This document shows, in pieces, positions 8,501 to 17,032 of a stretch of 64,000 bases of DNA. The notes under the pieces were generated by a model. It had not been told where the DNA came from and did no database searches. It was given only the letters and a program-made list of their open reading frames with translations. This DNA comes from Meiothermus ruber DSM 1279 (GTDB lineage: Bacteria; Deinococcota; Deinococci; Deinococcales; Thermaceae): NCBI RefSeq assembly GCF_000024425.1, contig NC_013946.1:620001-684000 (forward strand), read 5' to 3'. Position numbers and translations under genes: made by a program. The first letter of the stretch is position 1. Each line of letters opens with the position of its first letter.

Positions 8501-8935
8501 ATGCAAAACAGAGGAATCACCTTGGTAGAACTCCTGATAGCCCTGGCCGTGCTGGGTGTGGCCTTTGGGGTGTTGGTGTTCTCGCAGGTTACCAACTACC
8601 GCGCTACCGCCAGGGCAGGGGTGGTGAGCCAGGTCAAAGATACTGCCACGCAAATTCTGGAAAACCAGGTAGGGGTAGTGTTGGCCAACTTCACCCGTTA
8701 CTACAACGGCTGCCCCACCGGTAGTGAAACCGGCTGCTATGGCTCCGGCTTCCTCATCAACAGCGGAATTGATGAAGGTCTGGATGGTGAAGGACAAATC
8801 CTAATCCAATCGTCAGCGACCAGCCAGGGCATCACCATCAACCTGGCGACAAAAGTTTCGTGCTACGACGGCTTTGCTTCCCGTACGGCTGCTATCGGGG
8901 TGGGTAGCCTCGAGCCCTGTCCCAGGCCCAACTAG
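8501..8935 (+). CDS. PilV/GspI-like minor pseudopilin, set A
   Basis: This is a 144-residue prepilin with leader MQNRG and mature start ITLVELLIALAVLGVAFG; Glu is at +5. After the helix comes a small domain containing the four-Cys region NGCPTGSETGCYG and CYDGF...EPCPRPN, which would allow two disulfides. The position (second in the set, 8 nt after the first gene) and size correspond to PilA2 of Thermus or GspI of type II secretion. In the homologous tip complexes this subunit contacts the GspJ- and GspK-type proteins encoded downstream. The start ATG is preceded by AGGAG. Confidence 0.82.
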   Translation: MQNRGITLVELLIALAVLGVAFGVLVFSQVTNYRATARAGVVSQVKDTATQILENQVGVVLANFTRYYNGCPTGSETGCYGSGFLINSGIDEGLDGEGQILIQSSATSQGITINLATKVSCYDGFASRTAAIGVGSLEPCPRPN

Positions 8936-8944
8936 GAGTTGGCT

Positions 8945-9622
8945 ATGCGTATCCATGGTTTTACAATCCTCGAGCTGCTGGTGGTTCTGGCTATTTTCAC
9001 CGGGGTTTTGACCATCGCTACGCGCTTCCTGGTCAGCCAGTCGCAGGATACCCGCATCATTCAGGAGCGCGACGAAGTGCAAGACCGGGCCCGTCTGGTG
9101 TTACAGATGGTGAGCCAGGACTTGATTCTGGCGGGCTCGAGCCGTTACGTTCGCAACAACGAGGTGCGCTTCGATGAAGCCAACTGGGTCTCCTGTGCGC
9201 CCGGAACCCCCTGTCTTTCCGGCACCGACCACAGCGAGCGCGATACCTTCGTTACCCGCTACCACACCAGCCTTTACCCCAGTGGCCAGGAGCGCCGCTC
9301 GGTGGGTTATACCTTCGATGGAACCACGCTTCTGCGGGCCGATGTGCCTTGCAGCCAGGCCCCTACCGGTTTGATAGCTGCCAGTAGTTACCGCGAACTT
9401 GCTCCTAACATTACCCAGCTCAACATTCGCTATGTTTGCGGCGACTCCGCAGCTACCGAGGTGGGCCTGCCCAGCGGATGCACGGTGGTGACCAATCCCA
9501 CCGAACGGTTTGTGCGGGCTGCGCTGGTCACCGTTACGGCTACTTCGCCCCAGGGAACCTATGCCTACACCATCGCCCAGCGGGTGCCGATTCGCAACCT
9601 GAAAACCGACGAGGTGCTGTGA
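8945..9622 (+). CDS. PilW/GspJ-like minor pseudopilin, set A
   Basis: The prepilin has 225 residues: leader MRIHG, then FTILELLVVLAIFTGVL with Glu+5. The region after the helix (QSQDTRIIQERDEVQDRARLVLQMVSQDLILAG) is the typical PilW/GspJ alpha segment, followed by a beta domain with several Cys. The ATG at 8945 is preceded by AGGAG and gives the usual short leader; an in-frame TTG two codons upstream is less likely. It overlaps the start of the next gene by one base (TGATG). By order it corresponds to PilA3 of the Thermus competence locus. Confidence 0.82.
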   Translation: MRIHGFTILELLVVLAIFTGVLTIATRFLVSQSQDTRIIQERDEVQDRARLVLQMVSQDLILAGSSRYVRNNEVRFDEANWVSCAPGTPCLSGTDHSERDTFVTRYHTSLYPSGQERRSVGYTFDGTTLLRADVPCSQAPTGLIAASSYRELAPNITQLNIRYVCGDSAATEVGLPSGCTVVTNPTERFVRAALVTVTATSPQGTYAYTIAQRVPIRNLKTDEVL

Positions 9623-11292
9623 TGAGACAACCTCGAGGAATTGCCCTAGTCGTCACGTTGGCTATCCTGGTAGCAGTTGCCTTGCTGGCTTTTGCTACCT
9701 CGATTACCACCATGATCAGCCAGTGGAGCGCCCGCAACGATCGCGGGGCAACCGAAGCCTATTACGTGGCCGAGACCGGTCTGCAGCAATGGAAGACCCT
9801 TCTTTTCCAGGCCTACCGCTGGCAGCTCTACCAGACGATCGATCGCGCGGCAGGAAGCCGCACCCCCACCCGCAGCGAGTGCGGCAATGTGCTGGCGGGC
9901 GGGGTGGACTGGAACCGTAACGGAACCATCGAAAGCAACGAAACCCTGCCTGCTACCCGCACCGGAACTGTTCCGATGGGTGCTGGTGTCGGCACCTACA
10001 CCATTACGATCGCGCAAGACCCCACCCGCCCACGCTTCATGCTGGTGCGTTCGGTGGGTCGCTATGGCGGCTCCCAGGCCATCGCCCAGGCCACCTTCGA
10101 CCTTTCCAACACCGGCCCCTGGAACTATGCCATCTTTAGCGGACGTGGGGCTTCCAATAAGCACCTTAATGGGGGCGCCATCGTTAGGGGCGGGTTGTAT
10201 GTGCAGGGCGACCCTGGAAATCCCGACAAAGAGGTAATTGGCTCTACCGGCAATTTTGCAATGCTCAACGAGTACAACTATAGCTCCGATGCGGTTTTGA
10301 GCAACCGTCTTAACAGCGATATGCGCAGCCTCTCTAACCTGTGTGCGACGTTACGGGTGCAGTATGGTCGGGTAGAGGTCAGCGGAAGCTCGAGCTATGG
10401 AACACCAAACAATAAGCTTCTAGGTGCCTATGTAGGGGATTCAGTAAACGACATTTACGGCAATACCTCTGATGTATGTGCTAATAACCGAGGTATCTGC
10501 ACCGATGATCGTGGGGCCTTTGATCTTCCTCCGCCCCTGGCCCCTCGCTTCCCCGAGTTTAACACCACCCCCTGTACCAGCGATCCCAGCCGAACCTGGG
10601 CGGCCTGTGTGCGGGACGAGGCAGCTACCGGCGGCCTTCGCATCACCAGCAGTGCGGTTCTTTTCCCTGTAGGTGCTATTCCAACCAGCCCACTATCATG
10701 CCTGCTGGGCAATCTCCTGAATGGAGGCGAGCTACGTTTTGGCGGTAGCAGTGTGGACTGCCGTTATACCCTAAATGGCAAGACAGGTGGTTTCCGCTAC
10801 GTAAGCGGTAATCCGGGTATGCTGGAGATTTATGGAACTTTGCATACCAGTGGCATCGACGTGAGGTTCAGTAATGCGATTAACTACCGCGCTTTTAACT
10901 TTGCCGACCCTACCGAGCGCAACGCCTCAATATTTGTGGAAGGGGGCAGCATCTACATCCAGGGTGACTTGCTGCCCGATGCCAGCTCGGCCACCTTTCC
11001 CGATCAGGTACTGGGGTTGCTGGCTCAGAACAACATCGAGCAGCTTACCAATAACGCCATGGGGATCTTTTATGCTGGTAATCGCTTCCGTACCCAGCAA
11101 GGCCAGCGCACACTGGGTACCGTGGTATCCAACGAGTTTTGCACTACCAGTGCAGGTGGCAATCAGTGTAACGCGGGTCAACAAGCTGAAGTGACGTATA
11201 TTCCTACCATGGGCAACATCCCGGTGGCAGCCCGAATCCCTGAGGACACCGTTATTGCCTCCTTTAAGGTGATGTCCTACGAACGGCGCTAA
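9622..11292 (+). CDS. comZ: ComZ/PilX/GspK-like pilus tip protein, set A
   Basis: This 556-residue protein has a prepilin leader (MRQPRG) followed by IALVVTLAILVAVALLAFAT; there is no Glu at +5, as in GspK-type subunits. The segment GATEAYYVAETGLQQW is the PilX_N signature. From about residue 165 (WNYAIFSGRGASNKHLNGG) a long beta-rich region begins that looks like a solenoid insertion (repeated short beta units with GGLYVQGD and GGSIYIQGD). Thermus ComZ has this kind of plan and is placed at the pilus tip, where it takes part in DNA uptake. Position, size and neighbours support ComZ, but sequence identity was not measured. Confidence 0.72.
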   Translation: MRQPRGIALVVTLAILVAVALLAFATSITTMISQWSARNDRGATEAYYVAETGLQQWKTLLFQAYRWQLYQTIDRAAGSRTPTRSECGNVLAGGVDWNRNGTIESNETLPATRTGTVPMGAGVGTYTITIAQDPTRPRFMLVRSVGRYGGSQAIAQATFDLSNTGPWNYAIFSGRGASNKHLNGGAIVRGGLYVQGDPGNPDKEVIGSTGNFAMLNEYNYSSDAVLSNRLNSDMRSLSNLCATLRVQYGRVEVSGSSSYGTPNNKLLGAYVGDSVNDIYGNTSDVCANNRGICTDDRGAFDLPPPLAPRFPEFNTTPCTSDPSRTWAACVRDEAATGGLRITSSAVLFPVGAIPTSPLSCLLGNLLNGGELRFGGSSVDCRYTLNGKTGGFRYVSGNPGMLEIYGTLHTSGIDVRFSNAINYRAFNFADPTERNASIFVEGGSIYIQGDLLPDASSATFPDQVLGLLAQNNIEQLTNNAMGIFYAGNRFRTQQGQRTLGTVVSNEFCTTSAGGNQCNAGQQAEVTYIPTMGNIPVAARIPEDTVIASFKVMSYERR

Positions 11293-11325
11293 TAGTAGAA
11301 ACCACCTACCACATAAATGGGCCAG

Positions 11326-11331
11326 TAGACT
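11326..11331 (+). promoter_or_regulatory. -10 box TAGACT, leaderless promoter of the set A kinase
   Basis: TAGACT ends 6 nt before the ATG at 11338 and there is no Shine-Dalgarno sequence, so the kinase probably has its own leaderless transcript and does not depend on read-through from comZ. The -35 region is not clear. Confidence 0.5.
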
Positions 11332-11337
11332 GGAATT

Positions 11338-12327
11338 ATGCCGCTCAAGCGCCAACTGGCCTGGGTGATCGGACTACTGGCCTTTATTCCCAACCTGGTT
11401 ATAGTTCTGACTTTCTGGGCTTCTTTTCAGGGAAGATCGCTGGAAACTTCGTTGTTTTTGCTGGTTTGGCTGTCGGTGTTGGCTCTGACTGCAGCCGGGG
11501 TGGGTTATTTCTTGGCTAACACCCTTATGCACCCAATCGACGAGCTGACCCGTAGCCTCCACTACCTGCGGGGAACTGGCCGCACCCTGGCCGAGCTTTC
11601 GCTGCCCTCGCCCAAGCAGCCACCCCCTGCCGAAATTGCCCAGTTGCGCGAAGGCTTTGAAGAGGTACTCGATCATCTGCGTGAGCTGTTGGAGGCGCGT
11701 GAAGCTACCTACGCGGCCCTGACCCACGATCTCAAGACCCCTTTGTTGGCTAGCCTGCGGGCGCTGGAGTATCTAGAAGAAGCCGACAAAATTGGGCCGG
11801 AAAAGCGAAAAGAGCTGCTGCGTAACTTGCGAGAGGAATTGAGCCGAAGCTACCTGCTGGTAGAAAACCTGCTCACGGCCAGCCGCCTCGAGGCCCGGCG
11901 CATCCAGCCGGAAAACCTCAACCTGCGCTCCGTGCTGGAGGACTTCCGCCTGCGCTATGCCCAGCAGGCTCAAAAACGCGGTCTGCGCCTGGAGATAGAG
12001 GGGGCTGGGCAGGCCAGGGCCGAGCGACTCTTGCTCGAACGGGCGCTGGCTAATCTGGTCGAAAACGCGTTGCGTCACGCCCAAAGCCGGGTGGTGCTGC
12101 GGGCGGGGGATGGCTGGCTCGAGGTCGAGGACGACGGGCCGGGGCTGCCTGACAATCTGGAAAACCTTACCCAGCCTTTTCGCAGCCAGCGCCTGCGCGG
12201 GGTGCGGGCGGGCAGTGCAGGGCTGGGGCTATACGTGGCCCGACGGGTGGCCGAGGTGCACGGCGGGCGGCTGGAAAACCTGGCCCTGCCGGGACAGGGA
12301 ACCCGGTTGCGCATCCGGTTGGCCTAA
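11338..12327 (+). CDS. Sensor histidine kinase between pseudopilin sets A and B
   Basis: The 329-residue protein has two N-terminal membrane helices (about 8-28 and 38-60) with only a very short external loop. A HAMP-like linker follows, then a HisKA domain with His130 in ALTHDLKTPLLASL, and a HATPase domain with N box LVENALRHA, G1 VEDDGPGLPD and G2 AGLGLYVARRVAEVHGG. The missing sensor domain suggests that it senses a membrane or cytoplasmic signal. No response regulator is adjacent; the nearest is the NarL-type regulator at 16340, beyond pseudopilin set B. HisKA kinases more often pair with OmpR-type regulators, so the pairing is unproven. Confidence 0.9.
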   Translation: MPLKRQLAWVIGLLAFIPNLVIVLTFWASFQGRSLETSLFLLVWLSVLALTAAGVGYFLANTLMHPIDELTRSLHYLRGTGRTLAELSLPSPKQPPPAEIAQLREGFEEVLDHLRELLEAREATYAALTHDLKTPLLASLRALEYLEEADKIGPEKRKELLRNLREELSRSYLLVENLLTASRLEARRIQPENLNLRSVLEDFRLRYAQQAQKRGLRLEIEGAGQARAERLLLERALANLVENALRHAQSRVVLRAGDGWLEVEDDGPGLPDNLENLTQPFRSQRLRGVRAGSAGLGLYVARRVAEVHGGRLENLALPGQGTRLRIRLA

Positions 12328-12439
12328 AAGGCTCCTTGCAGCCAGCATGTGATATTTGACCATGGGCGGCGGGTACCTTGGAAAGAAGCGGGCAACCCTA
12401 TCCAGAGCGAATAAAGGCTCGTTTAAGGCTGTTTTGCGC

Positions 12440-12471
12440 GGTGCATTAACAACTTATTAACGTAACGCACC
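12440..12471. promoter_or_regulatory. Inverted repeat upstream of set B sharing an 11-mer with set A
   Basis: GGTGCATTA and TAACGCACC form 9-nt arms with one mismatch around a 14-nt centre. The left part, GTGCATTAACA (12441-12451), is the exact reverse complement of TGTTAATGCAC at 7833-7843. A GC hairpin (ACCCCC/GGGGGT, 12473-12488) follows directly. This is a candidate operator for coordinated control of the two pseudopilin operons. Confidence 0.45.
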
Positions 12472-12525
12472 AACCCCCATCTGGGGGTACTTGAATTCAA
12501 ACGGCCCGTCCAAACTCGAGGCGGT

Positions 12526-12996
12526 ATGGCGAGGTGTTCGCAGGCTAGCAAGCAGATCAGAACGCCGGGGGGCTTTACCCTGCTGGAGCTCATCGTGGTG
12601 ATGGCCATCCTGGGGGTAGCAGCCGGCCTTGGCATCGCCCAGATACGCAACATTGGGCAGCGACAACAGGCTTTGGCAACGGTGGATCAAATCCGTCAGC
12701 TTTTCTGGCAGGGCGCGACTGCGGCAGCCAGCCGGGGCGGCACCAACTTCTTGTTGGTGCGCAGCGGCAACACCCTGCAGGTGCAGTCCCAGGTGGATGG
12801 AAGCGTGCTGCGCAGCGTGACCCTGCCGAATGGGGTGAGTTGTAGCCTAAGCAACGGCACACTGGCTACCTTTACTTCCCCTGGAAAAGTAATTTTTTCT
12901 AGCAGCTTTCCGGCCAACCGCCAGTTCACCATATCCGCTGCCGGGCAGACCTTTACCCTGACGGCCACCCTGATCGGGGAGGTGCGACGCCAATGA
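12526..12996 (+). CDS. GspH/FimT-like minor pseudopilin, set B
   Basis: This prepilin of 156 residues has a rather long leader (about 16 residues, ending RTPGG) followed by FTLLELIVVMAILGVAAG with Glu+5. The remaining domain of about 115 residues has the GspH/FimT look (helix QRQQALATVDQIRQLFWQGATAAASRG, then beta strands). It opens the second pseudopilin operon and overlaps the next gene by ATGA. The start ATG is preceded by CGAGGCGG. No specific substrate or function is known. Confidence 0.8.
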   Translation: MARCSQASKQIRTPGGFTLLELIVVMAILGVAAGLGIAQIRNIGQRQQALATVDQIRQLFWQGATAAASRGGTNFLLVRSGNTLQVQSQVDGSVLRSVTLPNGVSCSLSNGTLATFTSPGKVIFSSSFPANRQFTISAAGQTFTLTATLIGEVRRQ

Positions 12997-13469
12997 GAAG
13001 CCGAGGACTGACCCTTATTGAGGTGGTGGTGGCGGCGGGCGCGCTGGCGATTGTACTGGGAATCTTTACCACCTTGCTGGTGGGTAACATGCGGCAGACC
13101 AGCATTGTAGGGGGGCGGGCCCAGGCCAATCAGCTAGGGCTTTTTTTGGGTCGGCAGATCCTCGAGGCCGACGAACGGGCTGTTCCAGACGAGGGTGAAA
13201 GCCTCACCTGGGGCTATGGTCAGCTCACCAACGCCACCAGTGGCTTTCCCAGCCTTACCAGCGAGCAGCAGTTCGCCAACCTGGCCCTGTACCGCGCCAG
13301 TGTCACCAACCAGGGAGCCCCTTCCTGGGCCAGCAGCAACTGGCAGATTAGCCAGTACCGCATCGAGATCTGCTGGCGTAGTCCGGAGGGGGAGCAGTGC
13401 GTCAACCAGAGCATCGTTGGCCCTTCGCCGGCCCAGGTGGGAACCGAGATTAACAGCGGTATCAACTAA
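12993..13469 (+). CDS. PilV/GspI-like minor pseudopilin, set B
   Basis: The 158-residue prepilin has leader MRSRG and mature N-terminus LTLIEVVVAAGALAIVLG (Glu+5). The C-terminal domain has one Cys pair (EICWRSPEGEQCVNQ). The start codon overlaps the previous stop (ATGA), which implies translational coupling. It matches the second gene of set A in size and position, although the leader-distal sequence differs clearly, as expected for tip subunits with different specificities. Confidence 0.8.
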   Translation: MRSRGLTLIEVVVAAGALAIVLGIFTTLLVGNMRQTSIVGGRAQANQLGLFLGRQILEADERAVPDEGESLTWGYGQLTNATSGFPSLTSEQQFANLALYRASVTNQGAPSWASSNWQISQYRIEICWRSPEGEQCVNQSIVGPSPAQVGTEINSGIN

Positions 13470-13480
13470 AGGAGGTTACT

Positions 13481-14347
13481 TTGCGTCCTCGAGGTTTCAC
13501 AGTCCTGGAATTGCTGCTGGCCCTGCTGGTGCTGGTGATCGTGATGACGCTGGCTTTCAACACCAGCATCCAGGGGTTGCAGCTTAACCAGTCCAACGAG
13601 GCGGTGAGCTCGGCCCAGAACAAAGCCCGACGGGTGCTGGAGGTGCTGAGCCAGGATTTGCGCACGGCGGCCTTCGCTATCGTGACCCACACCCCCTTCA
13701 ACAGCAATGCCACCAGCATCTCTTTTGCCCAGGTGGCGGGGGGGGCTGGTTACGCGGTGAGCGCTGTGGCTGGCAACAGCCTGGCGATTGTGAGCAACTC
13801 CCCCACCATCGCCACCGAAATTCCGGTGGGCAGCCGGCTGGTTGTGATCGACGGCAACGGCAACGCAGTGCTCACCCGTACCACCGGACTGCCCACGCTG
13901 AGCGGTATCAATACCTACACCATCCCCACCACCTGCAGCAACCTGCCGGTTACCGCCACCTCCCAGACCCTGGCCTCGGTGGTTAGCTTGCTGGGCTATA
14001 GCTACGATGCAACCAACCGCAAGCTGGTCTACCAGGCCCTGGGCGATGCGACAACGACCGATGTGGCCTACGATGTGAGCAATTTCCGCATCGATTACGT
14101 CTACCAGCGGCGCAATGGTTCTTCGGTTAGCGAAGAGCGCAACCCCAGCGGCTACCTGGTGAGCGGCCGGGCGCAGCCCTACTTCACCAGCAGCGGATCG
14201 GAATATACGTTGCGTCGGTTGCAGTTCACCCTGGGGGTTCAGCTACCCTTGCGCGGGCGCAACGTGGAGCGAACCTACACCGGGCAGGTGGATATGATCA
14301 ACAACCTCTACTATCAGGCCAAGGTGGTGAGCATATGCAACCCATGA
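13481..14347 (+). CDS. PilW/GspJ-like minor pseudopilin, set B
   Basis: This prepilin of 288 residues starts at TTG with an excellent ribosome binding site (AAGGAGG, 6 nt upstream). Leader MRPRG is followed by FTVLELLLALLVLVIVMTLA (Glu+5), then the GspJ-type segment QNKARRVLEVLSQDLRTAAF. The larger C-terminal part is beta-rich and ends in QVDMINNLYYQAKVVSICNP. Its last codons overlap the start of the PilX-like gene, so the two are translationally coupled. Confidence 0.8.
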   Translation: MRPRGFTVLELLLALLVLVIVMTLAFNTSIQGLQLNQSNEAVSSAQNKARRVLEVLSQDLRTAAFAIVTHTPFNSNATSISFAQVAGGAGYAVSAVAGNSLAIVSNSPTIATEIPVGSRLVVIDGNGNAVLTRTTGLPTLSGINTYTIPTTCSNLPVTATSQTLASVVSLLGYSYDATNRKLVYQALGDATTTDVAYDVSNFRIDYVYQRRNGSSVSEERNPSGYLVSGRAQPYFTSSGSEYTLRRLQFTLGVQLPLRGRNVERTYTGQVDMINNLYYQAKVVSICNP

Positions 14348-16248
14348 GAGATCGCCAGGGCATCGCGATTGTGGTAGCCCTGACCATTATTCTGCTGTTG
14401 AGCGTGGTAAGCACCTTAATGTTCACACGTTCCATCAACGACTTGCGTACCAGCCGGGATAACACGGCCATGGCGCAGGCCATCAACCTGGCCCGGGGCG
14501 GGGCGGTGGCGGCCACGGCCCTGCTGTCCAACGAGGTGCGGGCCAGCCTCGAGAGCATCGTGCAATCGGCAGACCCCAGCATCGGCGGCATCAGCACCAG
14601 CGACATCTGGTACTACGGCGGCAACGCCACCCAGCCCATCGCCTCCACGGTGGCGGCCCGCCTGGCTGTGCTGGCCAACACCCTCCAGACCAGTCTTAAT
14701 GCGGCCATCTGCAACCAGAACTTTGCACCGGATGGTTCGGGCGCCACGGTGCGGGTGCGCGTGCACTTTACCACCGCCCCGGCCTGCGGCCAGCCCTTTC
14801 CTGCTTCGGCCCAGCTACCATCCGGGTATGTGGTAGACGACGACAACAACCCAGCCACGCCCTTAACCCGCCAGGTGCAGGGGTACGCCCTGCCCTACGT
14901 GATGGTGGTCACGGCCTCTCCCGGCACCCCCTACCAGCGCAACGTGATGGTGCAGGGTGAGTACCGCTTCTTGCTAAAAAACGGCAGCTTTGCTCGCTAC
15001 GCGCTGTTTACCAACCGACACCGTACCCGCTCCAATAGCTCGGTCTGGTTTACCAGCAACACCCTGTTCGATGGGCCGGTGCACACCAACGAGCGCTTTA
15101 ACTTCTCCTTCAATCCCTGGTTTGGCGGTTATGTGACCAGCGCGGGCTGCACCAATGCCGGGGCCAGCAGTTGTGCTGGCTCTATCAGCCCTGGTGCGTT
15201 TTTTGGTGCGGGCAACAACACCACCTTTTTATCCCCCAGTCAGATGACCAACCCCAACGCCCCCTCCTGGACCAGCGGTGGCATTACCCACGCCCCGGTG
15301 TTTGAGGGCAACCCCCGGGTGAACTGGCAGGAGCCGTTTATCCCCATGCCGGATAACAACCAGAACCAGCGCAGCGCGGCGCAGACGGGGGGTCTATACT
15401 TTAACTCCGACATTGCCCGGCTCACCCTGTACGCAGGGGATGACACTGGAACGCCGCCCACCTGCAACGCTTCGGGGGTTTGTACGCCGGCCACCTCGCC
15501 CTACCAGTACATCGAGGTCTGCCTGACAACAGCCTGCACAGGGAACAACCGGCTGCTATACCGCTACGATGCCAGCGGGGCGCTCTACCGCTACAACGGA
15601 AGCTGGCCCGGCGTGCTGGTGCGGGCGGGCTTCAACGGCATGATCTTTGCCGATGGAAGCATCAACAACCTCACCGGCCCAGCCCGTTCCGATGCCAGCA
15701 ACCCCAACACCGCCCCCCCAGCGCTGGCTAGTTTTGCGCAGATTACCGTAGCCAACGCTGGTAGCGGTGAGAATATCCGAATCCAGGGTGACCTTAAGTA
15801 CCAGAGCCCGGCCTGCAGCGGTACGCCAACCCGGAGCGGCAACACCGTGACGCGGGCCACCTGCAATAACCTCTCCGCCGACAATATCCTGGGGGTGTAT
15901 AGCCAGGACGGGGATATTCTGCTGGGCAACGGCACCAACAGCTCCTTGCAGGATCTGACCATTCACGGGGTGCTGATGACATCGAGGGGCGAGGTGGCGG
16001 TGCAGAACTACAACAGCATCTCTCCGCGTGGTTCCATCCGCTTGCAGGGGGGGATTATCCAGTACACCTACGGGGCCTTCGGGCAGTTCAACAGCTCCAC
16101 AGGCCAGATGATTCAGGGCTATGCTCGCCAGTTCACCTACGACCCCCGGATGCAAGACCGGGCCCCGCCCTTCTTCCCGACCACCGGGGTGGTGCAGGTG
16201 AGCGTAGCCACCCCCCTTAGCTTTGGCCAGCGCGAGCAGGTGTACTAG
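14335..16248 (+). CDS. PilX/GspK-like large tip protein, set B
   Basis: The 637-residue protein has leader MQPMRDRQG and helix IAIVVALTIILLLSVVSTLMFT, without Glu+5, as in GspK. The segment AMAQAINLARGGAVAATALL corresponds to the PilX_N region. At about residue 222 FARYALFTNRHRTRSNS starts the long beta-rich region, at the same place as NYAIFSGRG in the set A protein; later segments (SINNLTG, NIRIQGDLKY, GDILLGNG) look like beta-solenoid turns. It contains about a dozen Cys, mostly in close pairs. ATG at 14344, which overlaps the previous stop, is an alternative start. Its ligand is unknown. Confidence 0.78.
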   Translation: MQPMRDRQGIAIVVALTIILLLSVVSTLMFTRSINDLRTSRDNTAMAQAINLARGGAVAATALLSNEVRASLESIVQSADPSIGGISTSDIWYYGGNATQPIASTVAARLAVLANTLQTSLNAAICNQNFAPDGSGATVRVRVHFTTAPACGQPFPASAQLPSGYVVDDDNNPATPLTRQVQGYALPYVMVVTASPGTPYQRNVMVQGEYRFLLKNGSFARYALFTNRHRTRSNSSVWFTSNTLFDGPVHTNERFNFSFNPWFGGYVTSAGCTNAGASSCAGSISPGAFFGAGNNTTFLSPSQMTNPNAPSWTSGGITHAPVFEGNPRVNWQEPFIPMPDNNQNQRSAAQTGGLYFNSDIARLTLYAGDDTGTPPTCNASGVCTPATSPYQYIEVCLTTACTGNNRLLYRYDASGALYRYNGSWPGVLVRAGFNGMIFADGSINNLTGPARSDASNPNTAPPALASFAQITVANAGSGENIRIQGDLKYQSPACSGTPTRSGNTVTRATCNNLSADNILGVYSQDGDILLGNGTNSSLQDLTIHGVLMTSRGEVAVQNYNSISPRGSIRLQGGIIQYTYGAFGQFNSSTGQMIQGYARQFTYDPRMQDRAPPFFPTTGVVQVSVATPLSFGQREQVY

Positions 16249-16261
16249 CCGGGCTTTCACG

Positions 16262-16307
16262 CTTCCACAGCTCCCCGAAAAGCAAAGGGGGCTGTGGAAG
16301 ATTTTTT
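16262..16307 (+). terminator. Strong intrinsic terminator of pseudopilin operon B
   Basis: CTTCCACAGC(t)CCCC pairs with GGGGGCTGTGGAAG across a 10-nt loop with a single bulged T, and is followed directly by ATTTTTT. It ends set B and separates it from the response regulator gene. Confidence 0.9.
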
Positions 16308-16324
16308 CTCGAGCCGTAACTTGC

Positions 16325-16330
16325 TAATCT
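16325..16330 (+). promoter_or_regulatory. -10 box TAATCT, possible leaderless promoter of the NarL-type regulator
   Basis: TAATCT lies 9 nt before the ATG at 16340, just after the set B terminator. It fits the TAnnnT pattern seen at many other starts in this window. The -35 is unclear. Confidence 0.35.
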
Positions 16331-16339
16331 GGAAGCTGG

Positions 16340-16924
16340 ATGCGCCTTTTGATTGCCGATGACCACCCTTTGTTTCGCATGGGCCTGCGTGCGGCCCTCG
16401 AGCGTGAGGGTTTTGCGGTGGTGGCCGAGGCGGGCGACGGCCAAGAAGCAGTTAAGCTGGGCCTGGAGCTATTGCCCGATGGGGTGCTGCTGGATGTGCG
16501 CATGCCCCAGATGGACGGCATTACGGCTACCCGGATGCTACGGGAGCAGCGCTACAACGGACTCATTGCCCTGCTAACCACCTTCAACGAACCCGTGCTG
16601 GTTCAGCAAGCCGCCTACGCCGGTGCCGATGCCTATTGGTCGAAAGAGCTGCCCCCGGAGGCTTTGGCTGAGCGTCTGCGCAGGCTGGGCCTGGGGCTGG
16701 AGCCCCGCCTGCGGGCCCCCGAGCTGCCCAGGTTGACCGCCCGCGAGCAAGAAGTGTTGCAGTGGATGGCGCAGGGGCTATCCACCAAAGAAATTGCCCG
16801 CCAGATGCATATTTCGCCAGAAACCGTCAAAGATCATTTATTGAGGCTGTACGAAAAGCTCGAGGCCCGCAACCGTGTGGAGGCGCTCGAGCGGGCCCGC
16901 AGCCTGGGGCTGTTGAGCGTATAG
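16340..16924 (+). CDS. NarL/FixJ-type response regulator between sets B and C
   Basis: The 194-residue protein has a receiver domain (1-115) with acidic pocket D7/D8, phosphorylation site D52 in VLLDVRMPQMDG, Thr in LLTTFNE and Lys in YWSKELPPE. A LuxR-type helix-turn-helix follows (about 132-190: LTAREQEVLQWMAQGLSTKEIARQM, then SPETVKDHLLRLYEKL). The gene sits alone between the terminator of set B and the promoter of set C. The nearby kinase at 11338-12327 is the only unpaired one in the window, so the two may form a split two-component system controlling pseudopilin expression; this is inference. Confidence 0.92.
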   Translation: MRLLIADDHPLFRMGLRAALEREGFAVVAEAGDGQEAVKLGLELLPDGVLLDVRMPQMDGITATRMLREQRYNGLIALLTTFNEPVLVQQAAYAGADAYWSKELPPEALAERLRRLGLGLEPRLRAPELPRLTAREQEVLQWMAQGLSTKEIARQMHISPETVKDHLLRLYEKLEARNRVEALERARSLGLLSV

Positions 16925-16945
16925 AGCCGCGCCCATGTGCAGGGG

Positions 16946-16976
16946 TTGGGCGCTTGCCTCAGGTAGGGCTTATAAT
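16946..16976 (+). promoter_or_regulatory. Promoter of pseudopilin set C
   Basis: A perfect -10 TATAAT (16971-16976) has a weak -35 TTGGGC (16946-16951) 19 nt upstream. The predicted start near 16983 gives a leader of about 50 nt containing GGGAGAGG before the ATG at 17033. Confidence 0.6.
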
Positions 16977-17032
16977 CTGAAGCAATTTTCGAACTTGCGG
17001 AATTTTTGGTGCTGCAATTGGGGGAGAGGTTT

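Noticed and set aside
9436-9621. Upstream extension of the comZ-like frame
   Set aside because: It overlaps the coding end of the PilW-like gene; the ATG at 9622 gives a normal prepilin leader.
15480-15731. Short open frames inside the PilX-like genes (His/Arg/Pro-rich)
   Set aside because: They are out-of-frame readings of GC-rich codons with no start-site support.
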